The notes: generated from the letters alone by a model not told the origin. A stretch of 40,061 nucleotides of DNA from QQUD01 sp039029915 (GCA_039029915.1 JBCCFD010000012.1:1-40061), one strand, 5' to 3'. Shown: positions 1-9,398, counted from the first letter of the stretch. Numbers and translations are program-made.

Positions 1-225
1 TCAATTGCGCTTGTCCCTCCCAGTACGCCCGCTAAAATTGGGGTATTCGATGGTGTCGTCGCTTTTTTACTGGTGCAGTTTGGACTTCAAAATGAGGCGA
101 TCATAATAGGGTATACCCTAATCTTCCACCTCATCATCTACCTGCCCCAAATCATTTTCGGTGTTTTTGCATCGTGGCAAACCAACTGGCAATGGTCTAA
201 CACCTTCTCATTAAGTCAACCATGA
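1..225 (+). CDS. C-terminal end of an LPG synthase/UPF0104-like integral membrane protein (5' truncated)
   Basis: An open frame runs from the first base to a TGA at 223-225, giving 74 residues. It contains a V-P-P-S-T-P-A-K-I-G-V-F-D stretch followed by two hydrophobic segments. This resembles the conserved P-S-x-P-G-x-x-G-x-F-E region near the end of lysylphosphatidylglycerol-synthase transmembrane (UPF0104/AglD-like) proteins, which are flippase-like membrane proteins often found with lipid or polysaccharide genes. The next gene starts inside the stop codon (ATGA overlap), so the two are probably translationally coupled. Most of the protein lies outside the window, so the family call rests on one motif and the membrane character. 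Confidence 0.6.
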   Translation, partial: SIALVPPSTPAKIGVFDGVVAFLLVQFGLQNEAIIIGYTLIFHLIIYLPQIIFGVFASWQTNWQWSNTFSLSQP

Positions 226-1208
226 TCTCAATCATTATTCCTGCTTATAATGCTGAAAAAACCTTAGGGTCTTGTTTGCAAGCCTTAAAAGCGCAAACTG
301 TCCAGCAGCCGTACGAAATTATTGTGGTCGATGATGCCTCTATCGATCAAACCGCTGCTGTTGCTCAACAGCATTCGGCGATTCTGCTTAAGCTGCCTCA
401 AAATAGAGGTGCAGCGGCGGCTCGCAATCTTGGTCTTAAACATGCGCAGGGCGATATCATCTGTTTCACCGATGCCGACTGTTTACCCCGCCCCAATTGG
501 CTCGAGCAAATGATTCAGCCCTTTGACAATCCTGAAATCATCGGCTGCAAGGGTATTTATGAAACGCAACAAACGGAATGGGTGGCAAGGTTTGTTCAAA
601 TTGAATATGAAGATAAATACGATTTGCTCAAAAAAGCACAGTTCATTGATTTTATTGACACCTACTCAGCAGCTTATCGAAAATCCCACTTACTAAAGCA
701 TGATGGTTTTGATGAGCGCATTTTTTATGTTGAAGATCAAGAGCTTTCCTTTCGACTAGCCGCTGAAGCATACAAAATGGTATTTCAACCCGCTGCTATT
801 GTTGGCCATGTCCATAGCAACACACTCTCTAAGTACGTCCGCAAAAAATTCATGATCGGCTACTGGAAAAGCCAAATTATTCGCCGCTTTCCATCAAGAG
901 CCATCAAAGATTCTCATACCCCCCAAACGCTTAAACTTCAAATTTTACTGGTGGCTTTGATCCTCATTGCGTTGGGATTGGTTGTATTTTCTACTCGCCT
1001 TTGGTTTTTACCAGCAGTTGGCACGCTAGGGTTTGTGTTGACCACAATCCCTTTCATCGCAAAAGCGTGGCCCAAAGATAAAATCATCGCCCTGCTATCA
1101 CCAATCTTGCTGTTTTGCCGCGCGCTGGGGCTAGGCTTTGGCACCGCCCGCGGTTTTGTACAAAGATTGCCCCACATTGAAACAATAAAATCATCACTCG
1201 CCTCATGA
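222..1208 (+). CDS. Family 2 glycosyltransferase with C-terminal membrane anchor
   Basis: This 328-residue protein has the GT-A fold signature of family 2 glycosyltransferases. It starts with I-I-I-P-A-Y-N, has D-D at residues 37-38, the metal/nucleotide-sugar motif D-A-D at 84-86, and E-D-Q-E-L-S-F-R-L around 171-179 (the usual E-D acceptor motif). Two or three hydrophobic segments between about 240 and 315 anchor it, with the catalytic part probably cytoplasmic. It likely transfers a sugar to a lipid or polysaccharide acceptor; donor and acceptor cannot be read from the sequence. It overlaps both the preceding stop (ATGA at 222-225) and the next start (ATGA at 1205-1208), so it sits in a tightly coupled surface-glycan operon. 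Confidence 0.85.
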   Translation: MISIIIPAYNAEKTLGSCLQALKAQTVQQPYEIIVVDDASIDQTAAVAQQHSAILLKLPQNRGAAAARNLGLKHAQGDIICFTDADCLPRPNWLEQMIQPFDNPEIIGCKGIYETQQTEWVARFVQIEYEDKYDLLKKAQFIDFIDTYSAAYRKSHLLKHDGFDERIFYVEDQELSFRLAAEAYKMVFQPAAIVGHVHSNTLSKYVRKKFMIGYWKSQIIRRFPSRAIKDSHTPQTLKLQILLVALILIALGLVVFSTRLWFLPAVGTLGFVLTTIPFIAKAWPKDKIIALLSPILLFCRALGLGFGTARGFVQRLPHIETIKSSLAS

Positions 1209-2614
1209 CAAAAGTGTCCCGCTTTTGGGCCGAAGATCAGGCAGCAGCTCTGCTCGTTGGGACCATTAGCCTCTTCTTCTATCTCATCACCATGCCGTCG
1301 GGATTAACTTGGGCTCATTATGGGGTTGACGGTGCGGAACTTATCACGGCGTCTTTTACGCTAGGTGTCGGGCATCCGCCTGGATATCCTGTTTATGTCG
1401 TTCTGGGGAAATTGTTTAGCTATCTTCCCGTTGGCTCAATTGCCTATCGATACAATTTATTTTCAGCGGTTTCAATGTCCGTGGCCGCGATTTTTGTTTC
1501 CCAAATTGTCTATGCGAAGCAAAAGAATAGCCATTTTTTTTGGAGTGTGATTGCAGGCTTGACCTTTGCGCTTGGTGAGCTGATCTGGCAACAGGCAATT
1601 ATTACTGAGGTCTACGCCCTCTTCATGGCGTTTTTTGCCATGACGGTTTGGGCATTGTTAACGGGTAAAGGGGCTGGTTGGGTTGGCTTCTTGTTTGGGC
1701 TAACCTTTGTCAGTCACACAACGGCCGTATTTTTGCTCCCTCTCATTTTGTGGCAAACATCACGACAGAAGTGGCCCCAGTTGCTAAAAGGTGTCTTATT
1801 TGGCCTAATACCGGTGCTTTGGCTACCATTGCTTGCCTTAGGTGAAAAACCAATTGCTTGGGAAAATCCGACCCAGCTTATGGGCTGGTGGCGACTGGTA
1901 ACGGCCCAAATTTATCAAGGCAATGCATTTAACTTTACCCACATCCCCATTCAGGCCAGGTTAATCCATTGGGGAGCCATTTGGTCCAATCAGTTTACGA
2001 TAGCAGGCATTCCCCTCGCGGGTTATGCGCTCTACAAAAATCGACACAGCAAGGAAAAGTGGTCGCTCTATTGGGCCTTTGTTGGAACGGCCGTTTTATA
2101 TCTTCTGTTCGCTTTTTTTTATAGCACTGATGATGCCATAGTCTTTAGCTTACCTGCATTTTTGTTCATTGCGCTTTTATTAATCGATGGTGTAAAAGAG
2201 TTAGGTCGATGGGCCACCATCTTGCCTCTTACACTAATTTTGCTACACTTCACATCGGTTAACATCAATCAGGATCGTTTTGTTCACCAGCAGGTGAACA
2301 ATTTGCTAGAACAGGTGCCTCAAAATGCCTTGCTAGAAACTTCAGGCGAAGCCATTCTTTTCCCACTTTGGTATGCCAAGTTTGTTGAGCATCGTCGGAA
2401 AGATATTTTACTTTTTGACAATCAACTTTTTACATATTCATGGTACCGTAATTCTTTAAGTATTCAGGATGAGACGTTAACCCTGTTAGGCGAAGATATT
2501 TCGCAATTTCGGATGCAACAAAGCATGAAACGGCCCTATTGCAACATCGTTTCCCACCCCGAAAAGGAGAGGACGGTTCAGGTGAACTGTCAACCACAAA
2601 CCCATGACGAATAG
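1205..2614 (+). CDS. DUF2723 family GT-C-like membrane protein
   Basis: 469 residues, mostly hydrophobic with about ten predicted membrane spans. The first 90 residues show the DUF2723 hallmark: G-V-D-G-A-E-L (about 40-46), G-V-G-H-P-P-G-Y-P (about 54-62) and Y-R-Y-N-L-F-S-A. The family includes eukaryotic TMEM260, reported as an O-mannosyltransferase, so this is probably a GT-C glycosyltransferase using a lipid-linked sugar on the outer membrane face. The acidic residues of the first loop (D, E) would be catalytic, by analogy with other GT-C enzymes. It overlaps the GT2 gene by four bases. Substrate unknown. Confidence 0.8.
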   Translation: MTKVSRFWAEDQAAALLVGTISLFFYLITMPSGLTWAHYGVDGAELITASFTLGVGHPPGYPVYVVLGKLFSYLPVGSIAYRYNLFSAVSMSVAAIFVSQIVYAKQKNSHFFWSVIAGLTFALGELIWQQAIITEVYALFMAFFAMTVWALLTGKGAGWVGFLFGLTFVSHTTAVFLLPLILWQTSRQKWPQLLKGVLFGLIPVLWLPLLALGEKPIAWENPTQLMGWWRLVTAQIYQGNAFNFTHIPIQARLIHWGAIWSNQFTIAGIPLAGYALYKNRHSKEKWSLYWAFVGTAVLYLLFAFFYSTDDAIVFSLPAFLFIALLLIDGVKELGRWATILPLTLILLHFTSVNINQDRFVHQQVNNLLEQVPQNALLETSGEAILFPLWYAKFVEHRRKDILLFDNQLFTYSWYRNSLSIQDETLTLLGEDISQFRMQQSMKRPYCNIVSHPEKERTVQVNCQPQTHDE

Positions 2615-2685
2615 GCCATTTGGAATATTTGGCTGCCCGTTAAAATTCAGTGGTCGTCTCCTCATTGCACCAAAGGAAGTAGGCT

Positions 2686-4683
2686 ATGCAAGAGATTAAA
2701 ACTGATGTCGTCGTTGCCAAAAGAACTGAACAAGTACAATTTCCGCTATTTTTAGCGCGCTACATCCTTTTTGCGCTGTTAGCTCTCTTTGTTGTTTGGC
2801 TTCTCATCAAGGCATACGTCATCGGCTCAGCCCTTTTCTCCCTGCGTCAGTCTCAAATTCAGCTCCAAACGATGCTTACTGGGGGTATCACTCAGCTGGA
2901 CGGCGATGAAGTTGAAGCGCTCATTTTAGACGTTCGGCAGGATATCCTATCAATTGAGTCAGAAACGGCCGTTTTTTACCCCCTTCTAATCCGCCTAAAT
3001 TGGGTGCCTACGGTTGGCCCCACACTTGCTGTCACTCCCCAACTGCTTGATATGGCAACCGGGGGAATGGAAACGGCCGCTTATGCGATTCGTGGGCTTA
3101 AACCAGCATTCGCCGTCATTAAAGACGACTCACTCTCCAGTGATGCCCAAATCACAGCGTTGTTGCAGGTAATCCATCAAGCTCAGCCTGATATAAATCA
3201 AGCCCATATTGCTTACCAAGAGGTTATTCAGGGACACCAAGCCATCGCCAATTTTGATGCCCAGCCAGAACAAATACAGCGCGTTCTAACGCTGGCAGAC
3301 GACTGGCTTCCAATTGGCAATGATGGGCTAAAATTCCTTACCGTTTTACCTGAGATTGCCGGTATTAATGGACCCAAAACTTACCTCGTATTAGCCCAAA
3401 ACGAAGATGAACTCCGCGGTTCTGGTGGGTTTATTTCCGGGTCAGGCATTATCACTGTTGATAAAGGTCAGCTGTCAACTTTTACTTACCAAGACGCCTA
3501 TCGAGTTGATAATTTCACAAAACCTTATGGAGATCCACCCCCAGGCTTGGCTGAAGTCATGGGTTTTGAGCTGTTTTTATTTAGAGATTCTAACTACTGG
3601 CCAGATTTTCCAACCTCAGCCGAGCAATCCATGGCCCTTTACAGCTATGGCTTAGGGATTCCAGACTTAGATGGTGCCGTTGCGTTCAACCAGCAGTTCC
3701 TAAGCCATATTTTAGAGATTACGGGTCCCGTACCAATCCCCGAAAGTAATGTTACCTTGACAAGCGGTAACGTAAGCCAAGCGATACGCAACGCTTGGGA
3801 AGAGGGTTCTGGAGAAGCGTGGCGTGGTGACCGAAAAGATTTTCTAGGTACTTTTGCAACGGCACTTCAAGACAGCTTTTTTGCCAACCCAACGGAGCTT
3901 GACCCCATTGCACTAGCTCAAGAAATGACGACGGCCATCCATAACAAAGATTTGATGCTATACATGACCGATCCGAGCATTGCAACTGTGCTAAACGAGT
4001 TAAACTGGGACGGCCGTTTAGAGAATCCACGCCAAAGCGATTATCTGATGGTGGCCGACACCAATGTCGGTTTTAATAAAACCAACCTTTTCTTAGAGCG
4101 ACAGCTCAATTATAATGTCACGATTTCTGCCAATTTACTAACCAACTCGACCCTGCAAATTAGCTACCTCCACAACGCTGAGGCAGATCCTAACTGTATT
4201 CAGGACGAATTCTTAGGCCCCATTCAACCGACCTATACTGCTATCTCCAATCAATGCTACTTCAATTATGTGCGGGTATATACGCCACAAAATACAGCCT
4301 TGACGGAAAGCGGCACTTACCCGATTTCGCAGGAATTTTTAATTGCCGACACCGATTGGCCCGGCAACTTCAGCTCGGTGCAAGACTTACCCAACTGGTC
4401 TGTTTTCGACAACTTGCTATTGATCGAGAGCGGTCAATCTACGCCTTACCAGTTAAGCTATCAAAACAGCGGTCTCATCAATGAGATAGAATCTGGATTA
4501 TTCCAATATGCCCTTGAAATTGGCACACAGTCTGGCTTATTAAATGAAACAAGGACTATTTCAATAACACTCCCTGAAGGGCGAGAAATCGTTTTCATTT
4601 CACCGCAGCCCACCCAACAATTAGGAACTCAGCTTCTATTCGAAAATATTACAGAGACTTCGATTGAAGTTTTATTTAGATAA
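2686..4683 (+). CDS. DUF4012 domain-containing membrane-anchored surface protein
   Basis: 665 residues with one N-terminal transmembrane segment at about 25-48, then a large extracytoplasmic part. The segment N-E-D-E-L-R-G-S-G-G-F-I-S-G-S-G (about 239-254) and the following I-I-T-V-D-K-G are the characteristic core of DUF4012. That family is common in Chloroflexota, Actinomycetota and candidate phyla, beside polysaccharide genes. Its biochemical role is not established. An A-A-G-G-A-A-G element about nine bases before the ATG acts as ribosome binding site. It is 71 bases downstream of the DUF2723 gene and probably in the same transcription unit. The AT-rich stretch 4684-4823 separates it from the next gene. 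Confidence 0.85.
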   Translation: MQEIKTDVVVAKRTEQVQFPLFLARYILFALLALFVVWLLIKAYVIGSALFSLRQSQIQLQTMLTGGITQLDGDEVEALILDVRQDILSIESETAVFYPLLIRLNWVPTVGPTLAVTPQLLDMATGGMETAAYAIRGLKPAFAVIKDDSLSSDAQITALLQVIHQAQPDINQAHIAYQEVIQGHQAIANFDAQPEQIQRVLTLADDWLPIGNDGLKFLTVLPEIAGINGPKTYLVLAQNEDELRGSGGFISGSGIITVDKGQLSTFTYQDAYRVDNFTKPYGDPPPGLAEVMGFELFLFRDSNYWPDFPTSAEQSMALYSYGLGIPDLDGAVAFNQQFLSHILEITGPVPIPESNVTLTSGNVSQAIRNAWEEGSGEAWRGDRKDFLGTFATALQDSFFANPTELDPIALAQEMTTAIHNKDLMLYMTDPSIATVLNELNWDGRLENPRQSDYLMVADTNVGFNKTNLFLERQLNYNVTISANLLTNSTLQISYLHNAEADPNCIQDEFLGPIQPTYTAISNQCYFNYVRVYTPQNTALTESGTYPISQEFLIADTDWPGNFSSVQDLPNWSVFDNLLLIESGQSTPYQLSYQNSGLINEIESGLFQYALEIGTQSGLLNETRTISITLPEGREIVFISPQPTQQLGTQLLFENITETSIEVLFR

Positions 4684-4823
4684 CGGTGACGTCGACGAAT
4701 TTAATGAAGCCACAATAATTCGTACGATAGGTTTTTTTGAATTTTTGTAAAGAAGAAATATTTCAAAACTTTGGTAACAATGTATTAAATATTTTCATCC
4801 TGTAAGTTTTTTTATTTAGATTT

Positions 4824-5813
4824 ATGAACCGAAAATTTTTATTTTTATTATTTTTTATATTTCTTTTAGCGGGTTCATTTTTACTTAAAGAAGAGAATCA
4901 AGTGCTTGTTGAAGCGATGCCGCTAAACTTTACGGTACCTACTAGAACGCCAACTTCACCACCTCCTCAGCCCACTAGTGGTGGCGGTGGTGGCGGTGGT
5001 GGCGGAAATAATGATCCGGCACCTACACAGCCACCAGCAGCCACAGAAACACCAACTTCGATTCCGACCCCTATTGTGCTGGCCCCGACGCCACCCGGTG
5101 GCTATTTGCCAACTGCTGAAGCGTGTAGCACAAACCCAACATTAACTGCTCAAACTTTAACAAATGTACGGTCTGGACCAGGTACAGATTATGAGATTAT
5201 TGGTGAGTTGGTCTTCTTTGAGGTTCGCCCAATTGTTGGCCGCGCTGAGGAAATTAATTGGTGGCAAATCAGTTTAAACGGAGGTGGTACCGGCTGGGTT
5301 TCTAACTCCGTTGTCCAATATCATGGAAACATCAGCGTCATTCCTGTTGTGGAAGCGCCTTTAATCAACGGCGTGGCCCCCACTCCAGGCATCCCTTGGA
5401 CGCCTGTGTTACCAACGGGATGTCAACCGTTACCTGCATGGACGCCAGTTCCTGCTGAAGCAGCCGTTATTGAACCCACAGAGGAAACCAGTGGTGAAGT
5501 AACCGAGTCTTCAGCTGAAGAAGCAACGGCCGTTCCCAATACACCACCGCCTGAACCAACCGCTACAGCCAATGCCGTCGAAGAGCCAGCCACGCCAACA
5601 ACTGAAGCAATCGAACCTGTGCCTCTCATGACAGACCAAGATAGTGGGGTACAGGTTGCCGTGAATCAACCGATTGAAACGGCCGTTCCGCTTCAGCAAC
5701 CAACGAACAATGCGCCTTCATCTAACAGCATCTTTCTAATTTTTGGTTCAATCATTCTTGTATTCGTCTTTGGCATAGCGCTGTTAAGAACTTACCAATC
5801 TAACAAGGCATAA
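4824..5813 (+). CDS. Pro/Thr-rich surface protein with SH3-like domain and C-terminal membrane anchor
   Basis: 329 residues. An N-terminal hydrophobic segment (residues 4-21) acts as signal or anchor. It is followed by a P/T/S-rich linker with a run of nine glycines near 53-61. A bacterial SH3-type domain lies at about 105-168, with the diagnostic N-V-R-S-G-P-G-T-D-Y motif and G-W-V near its end. A second long P/T/E-rich linker leads to a hydrophobic C-terminal helix (about 304-324) and a short basic tail. SH3b domains usually bind cell-wall or surface polymers, so this is probably a surface scaffold. The glycine run is an obvious site for length variation. No clear Shine-Dalgarno precedes the ATG. 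Confidence 0.75.
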   Translation: MNRKFLFLLFFIFLLAGSFLLKEENQVLVEAMPLNFTVPTRTPTSPPPQPTSGGGGGGGGGNNDPAPTQPPAATETPTSIPTPIVLAPTPPGGYLPTAEACSTNPTLTAQTLTNVRSGPGTDYEIIGELVFFEVRPIVGRAEEINWWQISLNGGGTGWVSNSVVQYHGNISVIPVVEAPLINGVAPTPGIPWTPVLPTGCQPLPAWTPVPAEAAVIEPTEETSGEVTESSAEEATAVPNTPPPEPTATANAVEEPATPTTEAIEPVPLMTDQDSGVQVAVNQPIETAVPLQQPTNNAPSSNSIFLIFGSIILVFVFGIALLRTYQSNKA

Positions 5814-5820
5814 CTCATTG

Positions 5821-7206
5821 ATGCAGATCCGGTGGGGCCATTTTGCAATATTTGTCATTCTAGCCTCACTTGACAATGCGGCTGCCGGTATTCTGCCCCC
5901 CCTTTACGCTATCATTTCACGAGAGCTCAATGCGTCTGAGACCAGTTTAGGCATCGTAACGGCCGTCTATGTTATCATCATCGCCATTTCCTCTATCGCT
6001 TGGGGGTATCAAGGCGACCGATTTAGTCGTAAACCGCTGCTACTGGCAGGAACGGCCGTATGGACAGCGGCTATGATCGCCACCAGTTTTTCAACCACCT
6101 TCTCTACTTTTTTACTCTTTCAATCGATTACAGCCGTGGGGGTAGGCGCCGTTAGCTCAATCGGGTTTAGCGTTGTGAGCGACGTGGTGCCCGCTCATCG
6201 ACGGGGATTTGCGCTAAGCCTATGGAGTATTTCACAGGGACTAGGGGCAGCGTTTGGCGCCTTATTAGCAAGCACGTCAGGGGCTTTTGATTGGCGCTCG
6301 CCTTTCTTAATCGTCGCTGGGTTAGGTCTATTCTTTGGCGTGCTTTACACTTTTATTCCAGAACCAAAGCGCGGCGCGGCTGAGCCTGAATTACGGCCGT
6401 TATTTGAAGCGGGTCTCAATTACACCAACCGTATCGACCGGCAAGCCATCAAACAAATCCTAACCCAAGCTAGCACCCGCTGGCTTCTTATACAAGCATT
6501 TTTTTACTCATTCGCGTTTGGCGCTTCCGTGTGGATTCCCAGGTGGGCCATTGCCCGAGTTGAAGCCCAAGGATTTGATCTTGAATCAGCCACCGTGATC
6601 GGGAATGGGATTGTTTTACTTTTTAGCATCGGATCGGTTGCTTCAATTTATGCAGGTCATTTGGGGGATCAATTAGAAAAACGATATGCTAAAGGACGGC
6701 CGTATATGGCTATGATTGGGTCGATGGCTTCGGCCCCCTTCTTCATCATTTTATTTTTCATGCCCTTGCAAGGGGTAACTCCACCCGACACGTTCACCTT
6801 AGCAAGCAGCCTCATTTGGATTATTGAGAGTTTCCTTCAAAATCCGCTATTGATTGTCGCTTTCTTTCTCGCCACTGTAGGTAATATTTTACTAGCAGCC
6901 GACCTGCCCAACTGGGCAGCAATGATTACAAATCTTAACCTACCTGAGCACAGAGGCACCGCTATCGGCATTAGCCGACTATTTCGGGCAGCTGGCAATG
7001 CTTTAGGGATTGCGACTGCGGGATTTTTATTCTCGTGGCTCCAAAACATTTACTCAGAAACAGACGCCTTTGCAGTTGGGTTAGCCGTCTTCCAAGGTGT
7101 CACAATCGTTTCTGCAGGTTGTTATTGGTTTATTCAAAACACAATTAGAGATGATTCCATTCAGATAACTAAATTCCTAAAAGCACACGCCCAAAATCAA
7201 CTATAA
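5821..7206 (+). CDS. Major facilitator superfamily transporter
   Basis: 461 residues with about twelve hydrophobic segments in two halves. The loop between helices 2 and 3 has the MFS motif A variant G-Y-Q-G-D-R-F-S-R-K-P-L. A second copy-like motif, G-H-L-G-D-Q-L, lies after the middle loop. The overall pattern resembles the Spinster-like group of MFS carriers, but the substrate is unknown. The frame is open from a TTG at 5818; I prefer the adjacent ATG at 5821. It starts seven bases after the SH3 gene, so it is likely co-transcribed. The long basic loop near residues 185-215 is the usual central cytoplasmic linker. Confidence 0.85.
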   Translation: MQIRWGHFAIFVILASLDNAAAGILPPLYAIISRELNASETSLGIVTAVYVIIIAISSIAWGYQGDRFSRKPLLLAGTAVWTAAMIATSFSTTFSTFLLFQSITAVGVGAVSSIGFSVVSDVVPAHRRGFALSLWSISQGLGAAFGALLASTSGAFDWRSPFLIVAGLGLFFGVLYTFIPEPKRGAAEPELRPLFEAGLNYTNRIDRQAIKQILTQASTRWLLIQAFFYSFAFGASVWIPRWAIARVEAQGFDLESATVIGNGIVLLFSIGSVASIYAGHLGDQLEKRYAKGRPYMAMIGSMASAPFFIILFFMPLQGVTPPDTFTLASSLIWIIESFLQNPLLIVAFFLATVGNILLAADLPNWAAMITNLNLPEHRGTAIGISRLFRAAGNALGIATAGFLFSWLQNIYSETDAFAVGLAVFQGVTIVSAGCYWFIQNTIRDDSIQITKFLKAHAQNQL

Positions 7207-7222
7207 TGAGCAAAACGTAAAC

Positions 7223-7309
7223 TTTAGGACTTATGCAAATAACGGTCACTGAGCCTGTCTAAGTGCTCATCCGTGCGCCTAGATAATCTCAGGGTGTTAA
7301 TGTCCTAAA
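7223..7309. repeat. Short MITE-like remnant with inverted ends
   Basis: The sequence TTTAGGAC (7223-7230) is matched by its inverse complement GTCCTAAA (7302-7309), enclosing 71 bases. The left end extends to TTTAGGACTTATG, a 13-mer also present on the opposite strand at 38360-38372. Inside lies an ACTGAGCCTGTC motif, a member of a dispersed intergenic repeat. I infer a degenerate non-autonomous element or transposon end. There is no transposase and no obvious target-site duplication. Confidence 0.4.
7248..7266 (+). repeat. Copy of the dispersed GAGCCTGTCGAAG-type intergenic repeat
   Basis: ACTGAGCCTGTCTAAGTG closely matches a short motif that I recall as dispersed between genes in many environmental bacterial genomes. 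A second copy with the more usual GAGCCTGTCGAAG lies at 25698-25714. Both are intergenic here. What the repeat does is unknown to me. Confidence 0.45.
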
Positions 7310-7377
7310 AATGTGACATTCGCAATGCCATGTTTATAAACGGCTGCACCCTAAACTCGACGTACTGCCATCAAACT

Positions 7378-9108
7378 ATGCCACTAAAAATTCAGAACAA
7401 ACGCCTTCGACTATCAGTTATTATCACGCTATTAGCCATTCCTATTACGTTTATATTCACTTATCCTCTACTGCCTCAAATAGGTTCCCACATTGTGGGC
7501 TATTTTGGTAGTGATGCCATTAATCATGCTTGGTCTGTTTGGTGGTTCAAACATGCCGTGACGACGCTCCAGCAGTCGCCAGCAGAGCTTAACTACATTT
7601 ATTATCCGGCTGAGGTTGAACATCCGCTCGTACTAGCAACAGCTTGGGTGAAACTAGTTGGCTTTATTTTCGTTGAGCGGATCGACCCGATCACCCTTTA
7701 CAATATTCACCTCTTTCTCTCATATCCCCTAACTTGGGTCATTACCGCTCTGCTATGTTATGAATTAACAGAAAATGAGACGAGCGCCGTTATCGGCGGG
7801 GCGATTTTTACATTTACGATGCATCGAACGATTCATGCGCTCTATGGACACTTCACCCACGCGCTGGCTTACAGCTATCCTTTGCTGGCCTTGAGCCTAT
7901 TTCTTCATCTAAAACGGCCGTCTCCTAAAAGAGGTTTGCTTTTAATTGCCTCGCTTTTCATCATTTTGACCACCGATCTCATGGCAGTCGCCTTTTTTGC
8001 CATTCCCGTCATAACTGGCATGGTGCTATTTCAATGGAAAAAACAGCATTTTTTGAAAACCCTTTGGCCGTTTGTGGTGGCCTTCTTCTTAGTGCTTCCT
8101 TTTGTTTGGCCTCTAATTGTTGCCAATCTTGGCGGTGGCCTAGGTTGGTATGGCTCTAGCGGTGTTGGCGAATTTTCGGCGGATGCGGTAGGGCTGTTTG
8201 TTCCGCCACCGGACCATCTGCTCAGTCGGGCGTTTCCTCCATTAAAAGACCTGTCCAATCAAATTTACTGGTTGGGCCGGACTGAAAATATCGTCTATGC
8301 GGGTTGGATAACGCTGGCGCTGGCTGTTCTTGCGCTTATCAAGAACAGGCAAAATCGCTGGGTTGGATTTTGGTTTGTGATAACGGCCGTTACGACCCTA
8401 TTTTCCTATGGCCCGCTTTTAAGGGTAGCGGGAAGATTTATTAACATTCAAGAAACCCCCATCATTATGCCGTACGCTATTCTGCTCCAGCTCCCTTTTT
8501 TAAGCTGGGGACGAACACCAGCTCGTTTACATTTAACAGCCATGCTTGGCTTGGCGATTTTAGCCGCATATGGCATCAATTGGTTACTCCAAAGGTATCA
8601 ATGGGTATCTCAGCACAAGATCGCTTTTGGCTTTGGGCTAGTGATGTTAATTCTGTTAGATTCGGTTGGGCCTTACCCTTGGCCAATGACGGATACGGCC
8701 GTTCCAGCAGGCTTAACGCTTATTGCAGAGGATGATAGACAAACGGCCGTTTTAGACCTGCCTGTCAGCGAATACACTGCTGCCAAATACCACCTACTTT
8801 ATCAGCTAGAACATGGACACCCCTTAGTTGGTGGATTTAGAGTTCGATTACCTGAATCCGCTCTCGAAGAAATGTTGCTCATCGAATCTTATGCGCTTCA
8901 AGACAACAATCAGATGTTACTCGCCGAGGCTGGCATTGGTTACATCATCTTACACAAACAATTCTTGAGCGATACCAATGAACTCGAAGCACATTTCAGG
9001 GCAACTATTGGCAATCCGATCTTCGACGACGAGCAGATTACTCTTTTTGCAATCACAGCACCCCGTGAGCTAGCACCACACCCAATCTATTCATTCGACC
9101 TTAAGTGA
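7378..9108 (+). CDS. Large polytopic membrane protein, GT-C/YfhO-like, function unknown
   Basis: 576 residues from the preferred ATG at 7378. The frame is open to an ATG at 7330, but the extra 16 residues have poor membrane-protein character and lie next to a repeat remnant. There are ten or more hydrophobic segments up to about residue 430, then a soluble domain of roughly 140 residues at the C-terminus. The first extracytoplasmic loop holds G-S-D-A-I-N-H-A-W-S-V-W-W and Y-Y-P-A-E, similar in position to the acidic catalytic loop of GT-C glycosyltransferases. The layout resembles Chloroflexota YfhO-like or DUF6311-like membrane proteins. It is probably involved in surface-glycan assembly, judging from its neighbours. 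No enzymatic residue can be assigned with confidence. Confidence 0.65.
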   Translation: MPLKIQNKRLRLSVIITLLAIPITFIFTYPLLPQIGSHIVGYFGSDAINHAWSVWWFKHAVTTLQQSPAELNYIYYPAEVEHPLVLATAWVKLVGFIFVERIDPITLYNIHLFLSYPLTWVITALLCYELTENETSAVIGGAIFTFTMHRTIHALYGHFTHALAYSYPLLALSLFLHLKRPSPKRGLLLIASLFIILTTDLMAVAFFAIPVITGMVLFQWKKQHFLKTLWPFVVAFFLVLPFVWPLIVANLGGGLGWYGSSGVGEFSADAVGLFVPPPDHLLSRAFPPLKDLSNQIYWLGRTENIVYAGWITLALAVLALIKNRQNRWVGFWFVITAVTTLFSYGPLLRVAGRFINIQETPIIMPYAILLQLPFLSWGRTPARLHLTAMLGLAILAAYGINWLLQRYQWVSQHKIAFGFGLVMLILLDSVGPYPWPMTDTAVPAGLTLIAEDDRQTAVLDLPVSEYTAAKYHLLYQLEHGHPLVGGFRVRLPESALEEMLLIESYALQDNNQMLLAEAGIGYIILHKQFLSDTNELEAHFRATIGNPIFDDEQITLFAITAPRELAPHPIYSFDLK

Positions 9109-9154
9109 AACGAAGTTCCTGCTTTGAATAAAACGCCGCTTTAAACTTCGTTTC
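9107..9154 (+). terminator. Stem-loop directly after the membrane-protein gene
   Basis: GAAACGAAGTT (9107-9117) pairs perfectly with AACTTCGTTTC (9144-9154) across a 26-base loop, beginning inside the stop codon. There is no clean U-tract after it, so it could be a weak terminator or an mRNA-end stabiliser. Confidence 0.4.
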
Positions 9155-9202
9155 CTCGAGGTTCCGAAGCTCTTAGCTAACAGGATTTTCTAATGAGCAA
9201 TT

Positions 9203-9242
9203 TCGGAACACTTAATTGCTCATCGGAACACTTAATTGCTCA
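9203..9242 (+). repeat. Perfect 20-bp tandem duplication
   Basis: The 20-bp unit TCGGAACACTTAATTGCTCA occurs twice head to tail with no mismatch (9203-9222 and 9223-9242). GAGCAA at 9195-9200 is the inverse of the TTGCTC at each unit end, so short hairpins can form. It may be a replication-slippage product or a doubled protein-binding site. Confidence 0.8.
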
Positions 9243-9386
9243 AAAATACCTCATTTTATTTTAGCATCTAACCTTTGGAAGATGCTATCATAACCTTTCT
9301 CATTCAAGCGCATTTTATATTGTTAAAAATACCATTTTCCATTTACTCAAATTAAAAGCTGTGATAACATTCTGTTTAATATATTG

Positions 9387-9398
9387 CTGATATATCAG
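9387..9398. promoter_or_regulatory. Candidate operator: perfect palindrome CTGATATATCAG
   Basis: A 12-bp perfect palindrome lies 12 bases upstream of the preferred ATG (9411) of the GntR/FCD regulator, just after a possible -10 element (TAATAT, 9377-9382). FCD-type GntR proteins bind short two-fold symmetric sites, usually near their own promoter, so autoregulation is plausible. I found no second clear copy in front of the methyltransferase gene at 10208. Confidence 0.4.
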
